Assembly (NCBI RefSeq): GCF_022179545.1
Contig: NZ_AP025518.1
Coordinates: 3,286,001-3,350,000 of the forward strand
DNA: 64,000 nt
Direction: 5' to 3'
From: Mycolicibacterium fortuitum subsp. fortuitum
GTDB taxonomy: Bacteria > Actinomycetota > Actinomycetes > Mycobacteriales > Mycobacteriaceae
Shown: piece after piece, positions 26,459 through 35,212 of the stretch
Position numbering within the stretch: the stretch's first letter is position 1
How the letters are laid out: each line of letters starts with the position of its first letter
Notes under the pieces: generated by a model
Databases searched by the model: none
What the model was told of the DNA's origin: nothing
Seen by the model: only the letters and a program-made list of their open reading frames with translations
Made by a program: the position numbers and the translations under genes

Positions 26459-27628
26459 TTAACCGCCGTCGGCAGAAATATGTCCGTGCAGGACCGATGC
26501 GCGCAAGGTGAGGTGGTTGCGCTCGGGCAGCGATTGCGCCTCGGCGGCCGCCTGCACATACAGCCGTGCGGCCGTCGAGATGTTGCCCGCCCGCTCGTGA
26601 AGGTAGGCCGCGGCCGCGGTGTGGCGCGGCAGCGCCGGGTCGAGTTCGGCAAGCGCCGCCAAACCAGCCTGCGGGCCATCGGCTTCGCCGACGGCGACGG
26701 CACGATTGAGCCGCACCACCGGGCTGTCGGTGAGCGCGACCAATTCGTCGTACCACTCGACGATCTGCACCCAGTCGGTTTCCTCGGTGGACGGTGCGTC
26801 GGCGTGCAGCGCGGCCACCGCCGCCTGTGCCTGATACTCACCGAGCCGATCTTTGGCCAGCGCCGCCTGTAAGAGCTGCACGCCCTCGGCGATGAGGTCG
26901 CGGCGCCACAGCGTGCGGTCCTGCTCGGCCAAGGGTACGAGCGTGCCGTCGGCGCGCGTGCGAGCCGGACGGCGCGCATGGTGCAGCAGGAACAACGCCA
27001 ACAGACCCGCCACTTCCGGATCATCGGTGACCCGGGCCAATTGCCGGGCCAGCCTGATCGCCTCGGCCGCCAGGTCGACATCGCCGCCGTAACCTTCGTT
27101 GAACACCAGGTACAGCACCCGTAATACAGTGCGCAGGTCGCCGGGACGATCCAGGCGGACCGCGGCGACGGCGCGCTTGGCCCGACTGATGCGTTGCGCC
27201 ATAGTCGGTTCCGGCACCAGGTAGGCCTGCGCGATCTGACGTGTGGTGAGGCCGCCGACCGCGCGCAACGTGAGTGCGACCGCCGCCGAGACAGACAGGC
27301 TCGGGTGTGCGCACAGGAAGTACAGCTGCAACGTGTCGTCGCTGTCGGAGGCCGGTCCGGCAGCGGGCTCGGCCGAGACCCGGGTTTCCCGGTTGCGCCG
27401 CGCCACGTCCGAGCGGGTGTGGTCGAGAAACCGCCGCCACGCCGTGGTGATCAGCCAGCCCTTGGGATCATCGGGTGGCCGGCTCGGCCAGGTCTCGCAG
27501 GCGCGGACCAACGCTTCCTGGACGGCGTCCTCAGCCGTCTCGAAATCGGCTCCGCGGTGGACGAGAGCAGCCAGCACCCCGGGAATGAGATCCCGAAGCT
27601 GCGCCTCGTCCACCGCCCCGAGGGCCAT
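26459..27628 (-). CDS. ECF42-type RNA polymerase sigma factor
   Basis: A 389-residue sigma factor. The sigma-2 region (FETAEDAVQEALVRACETWP, then DPKGWLITTAWRRFLDHTR) is at residues 28-75. The sigma-4 region (TLRAVGGLTTRQIAQAYLVP, EPTMAQRISRAKRAV) is at about 122-160. An extra 220-residue helical C-terminal domain with TPR-like character follows (LYLVFNEGYGG, VRLNRAVAVGEADGPQAGL). This long extension and the adjacent YCII/DGPF protein define the ECF42 group. No anti-sigma factor is adjacent, as is usual for this group, so the extension itself may control activity. ATG 27628 directly abuts the upstream stop codon. Confidence 0.9.
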   Translation of the reverse strand: MALGAVDEAQLRDLIPGVLAALVHRGADFETAEDAVQEALVRACETWPSRPPDDPKGWLITTAWRRFLDHTRSDVARRNRETRVSAEPAAGPASDSDDTLQLYFLCAHPSLSVSAAVALTLRAVGGLTTRQIAQAYLVPEPTMAQRISRAKRAVAAVRLDRPGDLRTVLRVLYLVFNEGYGGDVDLAAEAIRLARQLARVTDDPEVAGLLALFLLHHARRPARTRADGTLVPLAEQDRTLWRRDLIAEGVQLLQAALAKDRLGEYQAQAAVAALHADAPSTEETDWVQIVEWYDELVALTDSPVVRLNRAVAVGEADGPQAGLAALAELDPALPRHTAAAAYLHERAGNISTAARLYVQAAAEAQSLPERNHLTLRASVLHGHISADGG

Positions 27629-28036
27629 CTACTCGGTGACGGTCGGCGGTGCCGTCAGGAACGGGCGCACCTCCAGCCATTCGTGGATCGGCCTACCGCC
27701 CGCACCCGGGGCGGCCGACAATTCGCCCGCCAACTCGATGGCACGGTCGTAGGAGTCGACGTCGACCACCATCCAGCCCGCGATCAGGTCTTTGGTCTCC
27801 GCGAACGGGCCGTCGGTCACCGGCGGTTTACCCTGGCCGCCGTACTGGACCCACGTGCCCTCCGGGGCCAGGGCCTGGCTGTCGATGTACTCGCCGGTGG
27901 TCTTGAGTCGATCGGCGAAGTCATTCATGTACCGAATGTGTGCCTGGATCTCATCGGGTGTCCATCGATCCATCGGGATGTCGTTGACGGAAGCGGGCGC
28001 GCCTCGATAGTGCTTGAGAAACAAGTACTTGGCCAT
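27629..28036 (-). CDS. YCII/DGPF-domain protein partnered with ECF42 sigma factor
   Basis: A 135-residue small cytoplasmic protein. The segment PPVTDGPFAETKDLIAGWMVVDVDS contains the DGPF motif and the conserved strand-helix order of the YCII-related family. The start is ATG 28036. Its TAG stop is immediately followed by the ATG of the ECF42 sigma gene, so the two are translationally coupled. DGPF proteins are known companions and targets of ECF42 sigma factors; the biochemical role is not established. Confidence 0.88.
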   Translation of the reverse strand: MAKYLFLKHYRGAPASVNDIPMDRWTPDEIQAHIRYMNDFADRLKTTGEYIDSQALAPEGTWVQYGGQGKPPVTDGPFAETKDLIAGWMVVDVDSYDRAIELAGELSAAPGAGGRPIHEWLEVRPFLTAPPTVTE

Positions 28037-28264
28037 GAGATTCTCCCTTCAGGTCCGCGACCCTAGTTGGTCGCTCACCCCTGGGACGGAACTGTCGTGG
28101 CGATCTCGACATCGGGAGCGAAATATTTCTGATCTCCGTGCCGGCCACGTCGCCCCGGTTCAGGATGAGGAATGAACCCGACGCGGACCTCAAGTACAGA
28201 CTCAATCACTTCGTTTGGCTAAGCTTCGAGTATCCAAGTTCTTCAAGCACCGAGGTGGACATTC

Positions 28265-28501
28265 ATGTTCGGAAGCAAGGCAACCCTGGCGACCATCGCC
28301 GCCACCGGCCTGATCGGCGCCGCCCTCGGACTGGGCACCGCCATCGCGAGCGCGGAACCGGATCCGAGCCTCCCGCCGCCGCCGAACGCGCCCAAGAAGC
28401 CGGCCGAGACGTGGCAGGGCCATCCGATGGTCTGGTGGAACCTGCCCGCGGGCGGCCACTGGGGTGTGTGGATCAACGGCGACTTCCTTCCGTTCACCTG
28501 A
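28265..28501 (+). CDS. Small secreted protein
   Basis: A 78-residue protein with an obvious signal peptide (TLATIAATGLIGAALGLGTA, cleavage after ASA near residue 30). The mature part of about 48 residues is rich in Pro and Trp (PSLPPPPNAPKKP, then VWWNLPAGGHWGVWIN). No cysteines. GAGGTGG lies 7-13 nt before ATG 28265. Function is unknown; mature Trp-rich segments like this are seen in several mycobacterial secreted peptides. Confidence 0.75.
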   Translation: MFGSKATLATIAATGLIGAALGLGTAIASAEPDPSLPPPPNAPKKPAETWQGHPMVWWNLPAGGHWGVWINGDFLPFT

Positions 28502-28528
28502 TCGGTCGAACCGGGATCTGAAGGCCCG

Positions 28529-29377
28529 ATGACATCGGTCGAAGCCATCGCGACAGTCCCGTTCGTCGACGGGATCGTCTACGGCGAGGGACCCCGGTGG
28601 CATGACGACCGGCTCTGGTTCACCGACGGTCTCGCCGGACGGGTGTACTCGGTCGGCGAGACCGGTGACCTCGGTGTCGAGCTCGAGCTCGCGCGTGCCT
28701 CCGGCCTCGGGTGGCTACCCGACGGGACGCTCGTGGTGTCGACGCTCTTCGCCGCCGAGCTGCACCACGCCGACCGGCACGGAAACCTGACGGCCAGCTA
28801 CGACGTCAGCCACCTCGCATGGTCCACCAACGATCTGCTGGTCGCGCCGGACGGCCGGGCCTATGTCGATCTCTACATCGCTGACGGCAGGAGCCTGACC
28901 GGCGGCATCGGACTGGTTTCACCTGACGGCACCGTGCGCGTCGTGGCCACCGGACTGTCGATGCCCAACGGTCTCGGGTTCCTGCCCGACGAGTCCACTT
29001 TGGTGGTCAGCGAAACCCACGGCTCACGCCTGCTGGCCTTCGCTGCCGGAGCCGACGGCACCCTCGGCGCTGCTACCGTGTTCGCCGACCTCGGCCCGCA
29101 GCGGCATCCCGATGGCTTGTGCATCGACGCGATGGGAGGGGTCTGGGTCGGCTGCTATGACACCGGCGAGTTCCTGCGCGTTCTCGCCGGCGGCGAGATC
29201 ACCCACCGCATCGAGATAGACCGTGGCTGGGCGGTGGCACCTGCGCTGGGCGGCCCCGACGGACGCACGCTCTACCTCATCGTCGACGACACGACACACG
29301 AAGGACTGCTGGCAGGCAGTTCGACCGGACGTGTTCTGCAGGCTCGCGTCGACGTTCCGGGCGTCGGATCTCCCTGA
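28529..29377 (+). CDS. SMP-30/gluconolactonase family protein
   Basis: A 282-residue six-bladed beta-propeller. Family marks include VYGEGPRWHDDRLWFTD with the metal-binding Glu, STNDLLVAPDGRAYVD with Asn, LSMPNGLGFLPDESTL, and RHPDGLCIDAMGGVWVG with Asp. Members hydrolyse lactones or related esters with a divalent metal. The substrate is unknown. It follows the small secreted protein by 27 nt and ends 6 nt before the convergent ThrE gene stop. Confidence 0.88.
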   Translation: MTSVEAIATVPFVDGIVYGEGPRWHDDRLWFTDGLAGRVYSVGETGDLGVELELARASGLGWLPDGTLVVSTLFAAELHHADRHGNLTASYDVSHLAWSTNDLLVAPDGRAYVDLYIADGRSLTGGIGLVSPDGTVRVVATGLSMPNGLGFLPDESTLVVSETHGSRLLAFAAGADGTLGAATVFADLGPQRHPDGLCIDAMGGVWVGCYDTGEFLRVLAGGEITHRIEIDRGWAVAPALGGPDGRTLYLIVDDTTHEGLLAGSSTGRVLQARVDVPGVGSP

Positions 29378-29383
29378 TCTCGG

Positions 29384-30943
29384 TCAGCTGCTGGGTTCTA
29401 CGTTCTCGTCGTCGTCCGGCTCCTCGGCCGGTGCCGCCTCCAACGGGACGCTCTCGGCGCGCGGAGCCCCGACAGCGGTCGGGTTGTCAGCCGGCTGAAG
29501 CCGGACCACCTGCCCCACCGCCCGGCGCAGCCCGGGCGGTCCCTCTTTGCGGAAGAACTCACCGATGCGTCCGGCGCGGTACCGCAGGGGCGAGCCGAGA
29601 AGCTCACCCATCACCACGCCGCTGCCCAGTGCCAACGCCGTAGCTGCCGCGCTCAGCAGGTGCGCCAGCCCCTCACCGAACTTCTCGTCCACGGCGAAGG
29701 CGAACACCGCCCAGAACACGGCGAGACCGGGCAGCATCGGCATGATGCCCGCGGTCGCCGTCACCAGCGCCGGGGACTGCCGGCGAATGGAGATGAGGGT
29801 AGCCAGGAATCCGACCCCGACCGCCGCGATCCCGGTGGCCGCCCACTGGCCGAATCCGGCGGTGCCCAGCCCGATCAGCGTCAGCTCGGCAAGCCCGGCC
29901 GCAAGTCCGGCTGTGGGCAGTGATCTCAGCGGCGCGTAGCTGGCCATGGTCAGACAGATTCCGGCCAGCGCGGCACCCACGACCGCGAGGAAGATGGGCA
30001 GCGGCCCTCTCGGTGTGATGAAGGTGCCGGCCGTGTTGACATGGAGTTCGATCTGCACCCCCAGGAGGGTGGCGGCCTGCAGTGCGCCGGTGATGCCCAC
30101 GACGATTCCCGCCGTGAGAAAGACCGCGTCCCCGAGTCGTGCGACCGCAGTGACCATGTAACCGGTCAACGCATCCTGCACAGCACCGACCAAAGTCATG
30201 CCGGAGAGCAACAGCACGATCCCGGTGGCGACCAGCGCGCTGAGACCCTGGCCGGTGTAGCGATAGGCGGCCAGGGCGATCAAGGTCGCGATCGCTGCCC
30301 CGACTGCGTGCTGGAAGAAGAACGGGGTCCCGATCCGGTTCAGCAGGCGGCCGACCCGATCGATCAACGCGGCGGTGAGGCTGGCAAGCAGACAGGTCAA
30401 CCAGTTGCCGCCCAGCAGCAACGCGATGCCGAGCGCGAAGCCCGCCCACCCTGCGGTCGCGAGCCAGCGAGGGAACGGATGCGGGCTCTCGGTCAGCTCG
30501 TCCATGGCCTCGTGGGCCTCGTCGACGGTGATGCCGCCAGAGGTGATGCGCCGCACCAACCGATCTAGCTCGGCGAGCCGGGTGTAATCGGTGGACCTGG
30601 TGCGGACCGCGCGCATGATGGTCACCGGCGGGCTGTCGGCGGTCGGCAGCGCCGACACGATGATGGTCGCGACGGTGATGTCGACGACGCAGTCGGTGAG
30701 CCGATAGGCCTGCGCTACATCCTGCGCAGTGGCCACGACGTCGGCGGTACCCGAGCCCGACGAGAGCATGACCTCCGCGAGCCGGATGGTCAGGTCGAGC
30801 ACCTTGCGGGTGTGCACATCACCCATACCGGCCGACGCACGACTGCGCCGGCCCGCTACCGGTGCCGGGTCACGGCGCCCGCGCAGGGCCATGCGCAGCC
30901 CGCCGCGCAAGCGGTCCCTGCCGTTCAGACCTTCCTCAGCCAT
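29384..30943 (-). CDS. Threonine/serine exporter family protein (ThrE-like, Rv3737-like)
   Basis: A 519-residue membrane protein. A cytoplasmic N-terminal domain (about 45-150; KVLDLTIRLAEVMLSSGSGT, DVVATAQDVAQAY) belongs to the ThrE family. It is followed by about ten hydrophobic helices from residue 160 to 445 and a charged, acidic C-terminal tail (EPDDDENVEPSS). Corynebacterium ThrE exports threonine and serine, and M. tuberculosis Rv3737 is a relative. The start ATG 30943 gives an Arg-rich lead region. Confidence 0.88.
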   Translation of the reverse strand: MAEEGLNGRDRLRGGLRMALRGRRDPAPVAGRRSRASAGMGDVHTRKVLDLTIRLAEVMLSSGSGTADVVATAQDVAQAYRLTDCVVDITVATIIVSALPTADSPPVTIMRAVRTRSTDYTRLAELDRLVRRITSGGITVDEAHEAMDELTESPHPFPRWLATAGWAGFALGIALLLGGNWLTCLLASLTAALIDRVGRLLNRIGTPFFFQHAVGAAIATLIALAAYRYTGQGLSALVATGIVLLLSGMTLVGAVQDALTGYMVTAVARLGDAVFLTAGIVVGITGALQAATLLGVQIELHVNTAGTFITPRGPLPIFLAVVGAALAGICLTMASYAPLRSLPTAGLAAGLAELTLIGLGTAGFGQWAATGIAAVGVGFLATLISIRRQSPALVTATAGIMPMLPGLAVFWAVFAFAVDEKFGEGLAHLLSAAATALALGSGVVMGELLGSPLRYRAGRIGEFFRKEGPPGLRRAVGQVVRLQPADNPTAVGAPRAESVPLEAAPAEEPDDDENVEPSS

Positions 30944-31005
30944 CGGTGAAAAGCGTAATGATGAACGCTCGGCTGCTGGTGGAACCAGCCCGGGTGGAAA
31001 TGTCG

Positions 31006-31677
31006 TCAGCGCACGCTGTCGGCGGCCCTGATCACGTCGGAGCCGACAAAGGTGAAGATCTGCTCGGCCACTTGCAGCGGTTGCGGCTGACCGGTGAAGC
31101 GATGCGCGCCGACACCGTAACTCACGTCTGGCGGCGATACCCAGACAAGATCGAAACTGCGTTCCTCAAACCAGTTGAGAATCAAGGGAATCCGGTCCGG
31201 GACAGTGCGCCCGCGGGTCCACAGCACGGTACCACCGGTCTTGGTCAGCTGTGGAAGGAAACCGATGGTCCGCTCGATGTCCGCATCGGTGATGTTGCCG
31301 AAGATGCCGCAGGCCACCACGATGTCCGCAGGAGCCAGTTCGGCGTAGTGCTCGACGAGCGCGGCATCACCGGTCACCACCTCGACCCCGGTCAACCGAT
31401 ATCTGTCCACCGCCTCGGCGGCGACCTCCGCATTGCGCGGGTCCAATTCGACCAGGCGCGCCCGGACGTCGTCGCGTCGCGGATGCCCGGCCAGCACCTC
31501 GAGCAGATCCCGGCCCTGGCCGGCGCACAGGCTGACGATCCGCAGCGGGCCGGCCGCGGTCTCATCGAGCGCTTGCCTGATCAGGGTCTGCACGGCGCGA
31601 AGCCGATGCGCCAGCGCGGAATCGGGTCGGTCATAGTCCTCATGCCAGCTGTGCCAATCCACCACGGCCGAAACCAT
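31006..31677 (-). CDS. SAM-dependent methyltransferase-like protein
   Basis: A 223-residue protein. The SAM-binding motif is IVSLCAGQGRDLLEVL, followed by RARLVELDPRNAEVA and VVTGDAALVEHY, typical of class I methyltransferases. Near the end VSYGVGAHRFTGQPQPL is a conserved actinobacterial tail. ATG 31677 (MVSAVVDWHSWHEDY) is chosen since the upstream part is Arg-rich low-complexity sequence. The substrate is unknown. Confidence 0.82.
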   Translation of the reverse strand: MVSAVVDWHSWHEDYDRPDSALAHRLRAVQTLIRQALDETAAGPLRIVSLCAGQGRDLLEVLAGHPRRDDVRARLVELDPRNAEVAAEAVDRYRLTGVEVVTGDAALVEHYAELAPADIVVACGIFGNITDADIERTIGFLPQLTKTGGTVLWTRGRTVPDRIPLILNWFEERSFDLVWVSPPDVSYGVGAHRFTGQPQPLQVAEQIFTFVGSDVIRAADSVR

Positions 31678-31849
31678 ATGGGCTGAACCGGGTCGGCCGC
31701 CGCGCCGCGGCGCGGGCCGACGGGACAGCGCTTGACCGCGGCGATGACGCCGGTGCCGTGAATTCACCTGGGAATGCAGGCTATTCGATCAGACCCGTCG
31801 TGCCGATCGGAACATGAGCGACATTAATCGCGCCGTGATGAATATTGGA

Positions 31850-32881
31850 CTACCGCTGGAAGCGCACGTAGCGATCGACGACGTCCGCATCGATTCGGGA
31901 GTAGGTGACGCTGTCCACCTGAGTGCCGCGATCGTCGACCAGCAGCAGATTTCCGCCCGAATTGCCGAGCTGGACACCTGACCCGTCGAGCACGATCACC
32001 GCCGACGCACCAGCGGCCAGCTCCGCGTCGAGCTTGCTCTCCCTGCCGTTGCGGTCGACCAGCCGCCAGCCATGCAGCGACACTGCCGTGGTGGCGCGGT
32101 TGCCGATCACAACGGCCTCATGTCCAGGGTCCGGGCCGACGGGATTGATCAGCGCCCGCTCGAGGTATGCCGCCCCCACAGTGACCGGTGTGCCCGGGCC
32201 CGGTTGCCCGATCAACCGGGCCAGCGGCTGCGCGCCCGGTGCCGCGTCACCGACCGCGTCGGTGGGCACCTGCTGCGTCTGGAACGCCAGCAGAATGCCG
32301 ACGACCCGATCGGGGAAGGCCAGCAGGAGTCCGCCGTCGTGGAATGCGCCGTTGTCGCCGCTGTGGGCGCCGACGTTGCCCTGATTCATGTGGATGTCGT
32401 GGACGCCGTGAAGGCCGTCGGTGTTGCCGAACTCGGCATCGATCGGCTTGTGCAGGTTGCGGTCGAATTTGGCACCGAAGGCGTAGAGTTCGCCGCCGGC
32501 TGCACGGCACTGGGTCAGATACAAGGTCAGAAGATCTTGCAGGTCGTCGGCATTCGCATTGCCGCTGGGAGGCAGCGCCCGGCCCAGCATGAAGTCGAAC
32601 ATCGGCGCCTTGACGTAGTCCAAGGACGACGCCGAGTTGGACTGCGTGAGGGTGAAGCCCGACGCCGCGCTCGCCAGACCGCTGACGACAGGGTGGCCGA
32701 CCAGCGGATCGACCACCCAGAAGACGACTTCGCTGCCGTCGTTGGACTCCACGTTGACCGCGACGCGCCACGGTTGGCCGGAGTCGTCCAGCGCCCGGAT
32801 CTGCAGGTGCGGGCTGGACTGCCCGTCCTCCCGCACGAAACGGTCCGGTCGAGCGCGCAGGACGCCGTAACTGATCGCCAT
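31850..32881 (-). CDS. DUF2278 (YukJ-like) protein with C-terminal lamin-tail domain
   Basis: A 343-residue protein. Residues 1-215 match the DUF2278/YukJ family: MAISYGVLRARPDRFVRED, SPHLQIRALD, and GVHDIHMNQGN with two conserved His, then DGGLLLAFP. Residues about 240-343 form a lamin-tail-like beta domain (EAVVIGNRATTAVSLHGWRL, VQLGNSGGNLLLVDDRG). There is no signal peptide. The start has GGAGGAG 7 nt upstream. The family is often annotated as a possible nuclease or phage-related hydrolase, without proof. A 17-bp motif 85 nt upstream is shared with the PGBD gene promoter. Confidence 0.85.
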   Translation of the reverse strand: MAISYGVLRARPDRFVREDGQSSPHLQIRALDDSGQPWRVAVNVESNDGSEVVFWVVDPLVGHPVVSGLASAASGFTLTQSNSASSLDYVKAPMFDFMLGRALPPSGNANADDLQDLLTLYLTQCRAAGGELYAFGAKFDRNLHKPIDAEFGNTDGLHGVHDIHMNQGNVGAHSGDNGAFHDGGLLLAFPDRVVGILLAFQTQQVPTDAVGDAAPGAQPLARLIGQPGPGTPVTVGAAYLERALINPVGPDPGHEAVVIGNRATTAVSLHGWRLVDRNGRESKLDAELAAGASAVIVLDGSGVQLGNSGGNLLLVDDRGTQVDSVTYSRIDADVVDRYVRFQR

Positions 32882-32965
32882 GATCGACTCCTCCGTCGAG
32901 GTGCGCGGCACAACGGCTTTCACATGCCCACACCACAGAACGTATCGACGCGGACCGCCACCGGA

Positions 32966-32985
32966 CACGCGTAGCCGACTACGCG
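32966..32985. repeat. Copy 2 of the shared 17-bp motif, extended to an 18-bp palindrome
   Basis: CACGCGTAGCCGACTAC at 32966-32982 is identical to 25040-25056. Here the palindrome is longer: CGCGTAG (32968-32974), CCGA, CTACGCG (32979-32985). It is located 85 nt upstream of the DUF2278 gene start on the minus strand and beside the stop of the esterase gene at 33002. Confidence 0.6.
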
Positions 32986-33001
32986 ATCCGTCAGCGGGGA
33001 C

Positions 33002-33925
33002 CTATCTGCCGTGAGAGGCGAAGAACTGAGCGGAGGCGTCGGAGGCGTCGAAGGCCCGGCTGGCCGCGCCGACCGACTGCACGGGAAGAATCTCGGGCAC
33101 TCCCGGCCAGGTGTGCCCGCCACCGTCGACCCGCATGAACACCACCGAGGTGCCCGCAGCACACCCGTCCGAGGCGAGGCGGTGGGTTTCGGTGCCGTCC
33201 CCGGTGCTGGGCAGCACCTCGTCAGACGGAGCCGGGCAGCCGTTGATCTGCCGCCACCGGTCGACCATCGCCGGACCCGATACCACGGTGCTGCCGCCCC
33301 CGCGCCCGGTCATCGGCCCACCGTTGAACGGCACGACGGGGTCTGCAGTCCCGTATGTCGCAAGGACCGAGACGGGTCTGACCGGATTGCAGCCGACGTT
33401 CGTTCCGAGCGTGCCGGCGACCGGGGCGATCGCGGCGAACAGGTCGGCACGATCACAGGCCAGCCGGTTGGCCATGAACCCGCCCGCCGACAGCCCGGTG
33501 GCGTATACCCGGCCACGCGGGATGCCGTTCTCGGCGACGAGGCGATCTACGAGGGTGGAGATGAACCCGACATCGTCGACCCCTTGACGGTCCGGCACGG
33601 AAGCGCCGCGGCCATCAGCCCAGCTGTAATCGATGCCGTCGGGATAGACCACCGCGAACCCATACGCGTCGCCCACCGCGTCGTAGTGAGTGAGTGCCGC
33701 CTGGTCGGCCCCGGTCGCGCCGGCGGCGTGCAGGTTGACCACGAGCCCCGACGGTGGACCCCCGGCAGGCAGGTGCAACCGGTAGGTGCGCATCATGCCG
33801 CCGAAGTCGATCTGTGCCGAGGGTATCGGCGCTGCCGCCGCGGACGTGACACCGGCCGCGCACCACGAGAACCCGACAACGATCGCCGATACCGCTGTTC
33901 TGAGCCATCCCGATGTGAAAAGCAC
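33002..33925 (-). CDS. Secreted PHB-depolymerase/feruloyl-esterase-like hydrolase
   Basis: A 307-residue esterase with a signal peptide when read from GTG 33925 (TAVSAIVVGFSWCAAG, cleavage near AAA-AP). The fold marks are LVVNLHAAGATGADQ (oxyanion region), VVYPDGIDYSW, VYATGLSAGGFMANRLA with the nucleophile Ser in GLSAGG, TADPVVPFNGG with Asp, and GGGHTWPGV with His. These match the LpqC/PHB-depolymerase family. The frame continues to 34036, but the extra N-terminus is basic and would bury the signal. A TACTCT hexamer 6 nt before the GTG suggests a leaderless transcript. Confidence 0.85.
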   Translation of the reverse strand: MLFTSGWLRTAVSAIVVGFSWCAAGVTSAAAAPIPSAQIDFGGMMRTYRLHLPAGGPPSGLVVNLHAAGATGADQAALTHYDAVGDAYGFAVVYPDGIDYSWADGRGASVPDRQGVDDVGFISTLVDRLVAENGIPRGRVYATGLSAGGFMANRLACDRADLFAAIAPVAGTLGTNVGCNPVRPVSVLATYGTADPVVPFNGGPMTGRGGGSTVVSGPAMVDRWRQINGCPAPSDEVLPSTGDGTETHRLASDGCAAGTSVVFMRVDGGGHTWPGVPEILPVQSVGAASRAFDASDASAQFFASHGR

Positions 33926-34121
33926 CGGGGCAGAGTAGATATCACGGGCGAACTTTGCGCCAACGCCACGTGACCTAGCGCGAAAGATCCTGCCCGCAGC
34001 CGTTGTCAACCGCTTCCACGCCATCCCGGCCCCCACCGATCGTCGTCCAGCAAACGAAGCACCGACGCTACCCGCTCGGTGTGACGAGTGGGCGGAGATA
34101 AGCCGATCGAGCTGCGAACGT

Positions 34122-35135
34122 TCAGACCGTCAAGACCATGCGGTAGCGCGCCTGCCCCTGTTCCATCGCGGCATAGGCGTCCGCGGCCTCGGCGAGCGGG
34201 CGTTCCTCGATCAGTGCCCGCACGCCGGTGAGCACCGCGAAGCGCATCGTCTCTTCGACATCGCGGGCGGTCCCCGACGGATGCCCCGAAATGCTCAGTG
34301 CGGGCTGGATCAGTTGCACCGGGCTGATCGGCAACGGGTCCGCCGACACCCCGATCGCTACCAGTTCGCCGCGCGGCCCGAGGCCGCCGACGGTGTCGGC
34401 CATCGCCTGCGAATTGCCCACGGTGGCCAGCACCACCGCCGCCCCGCCCAGATCACGCAGCGCCGCACTGACGTCCCCGGCGGTCGAGTCGATGTAGTGC
34501 CGGGCGCCCAGCGAGCGCGCATCGGCCTCCTTGCCCGAGCCACGCGCGATCGCGACGGTCTCGAAGCCCATCGCACGGGCGAACTGCAGGCCGAGGTGCC
34601 CCAGTCCGCCCACGCCGAGCACCGCAACCAGGTCACCTGGGAGGGCACGCGTATGGCGAAGCGCGTTGTACGTGGTCACGCCCGCACATCCCATGGGGGC
34701 GGCCTCGGCGAAGGACAGCTCGTCGGGGATCCGGGCCAGCGCGTTCGCCGGTACGGTGACCGATTCCGCGTAACCTCCCGGGTAATGCAGGCTCGGTATC
34801 TGTCCCCTCTCGCAGTGGATGAACAGGCCCTTACGGCATGGGATGCACACCCCGCAGTGCCCGCCGAACCATCCGATGGCGACTCGGTCGCCGACCGCGA
34901 AATCACTTACGCCGGGCCCAATTTCGGCGACGGTTCCGGCAATCTCGTGGCCTGGGGTCACCGGCCACGAGGTGCCCGGGAAGCCGCCGTTGAGGATGGC
35001 CCGATCGGTGCCGCACACGCCGCACGCCGCGACCGCGACCCGAACCTGTCCCCGATCGGGCGAGACGGTTTGGGCGTCAACGAGTTCGAGGGTGCCGCCG
35101 GATGACCGGACGTGCACAGCTCGGTGAGTTGCCAT
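34122..35135 (-). CDS. Zinc-dependent alcohol dehydrogenase
   Basis: A 337-residue medium-chain dehydrogenase. Catalytic zinc ligands are Cys in CGVCGTD and His/Glu in TPGHEIAG. Structural zinc Cys residues are in GGHCGVCIPCRKGLFIHCER. The NAD(P) site is VAVLGVGGLGHLGLQFA. The ATG at 35135 has AAGGA 7 nt upstream. It is the last gene of a minus-strand run from arsR (39030) to here and lies 77 nt after the MDMPI gene, so it may belong to that operon. The alcohol or aldehyde substrate is unknown. Confidence 0.88.
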   Translation of the reverse strand: MATHRAVHVRSSGGTLELVDAQTVSPDRGQVRVAVAACGVCGTDRAILNGGFPGTSWPVTPGHEIAGTVAEIGPGVSDFAVGDRVAIGWFGGHCGVCIPCRKGLFIHCERGQIPSLHYPGGYAESVTVPANALARIPDELSFAEAAPMGCAGVTTYNALRHTRALPGDLVAVLGVGGLGHLGLQFARAMGFETVAIARGSGKEADARSLGARHYIDSTAGDVSAALRDLGGAAVVLATVGNSQAMADTVGGLGPRGELVAIGVSADPLPISPVQLIQPALSISGHPSGTARDVEETMRFAVLTGVRALIEERPLAEAADAYAAMEQGQARYRMVLTV

Positions 35136-35212
35136 GAGGATCCTTAATGGTGGGGCGGCGGGATATCTCGCAATCATGAACCGTCTACGGCCCGCTTGGC
35201 CAGAGGCAGATG

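Noticed and set aside
25078..26511. Long plus-strand frame (477 codons) opposite the NDH-2-like gene
   Set aside because: The minus-strand gene has clear FAD and NAD motifs. The opposite frame has none and starts without a ribosome site.
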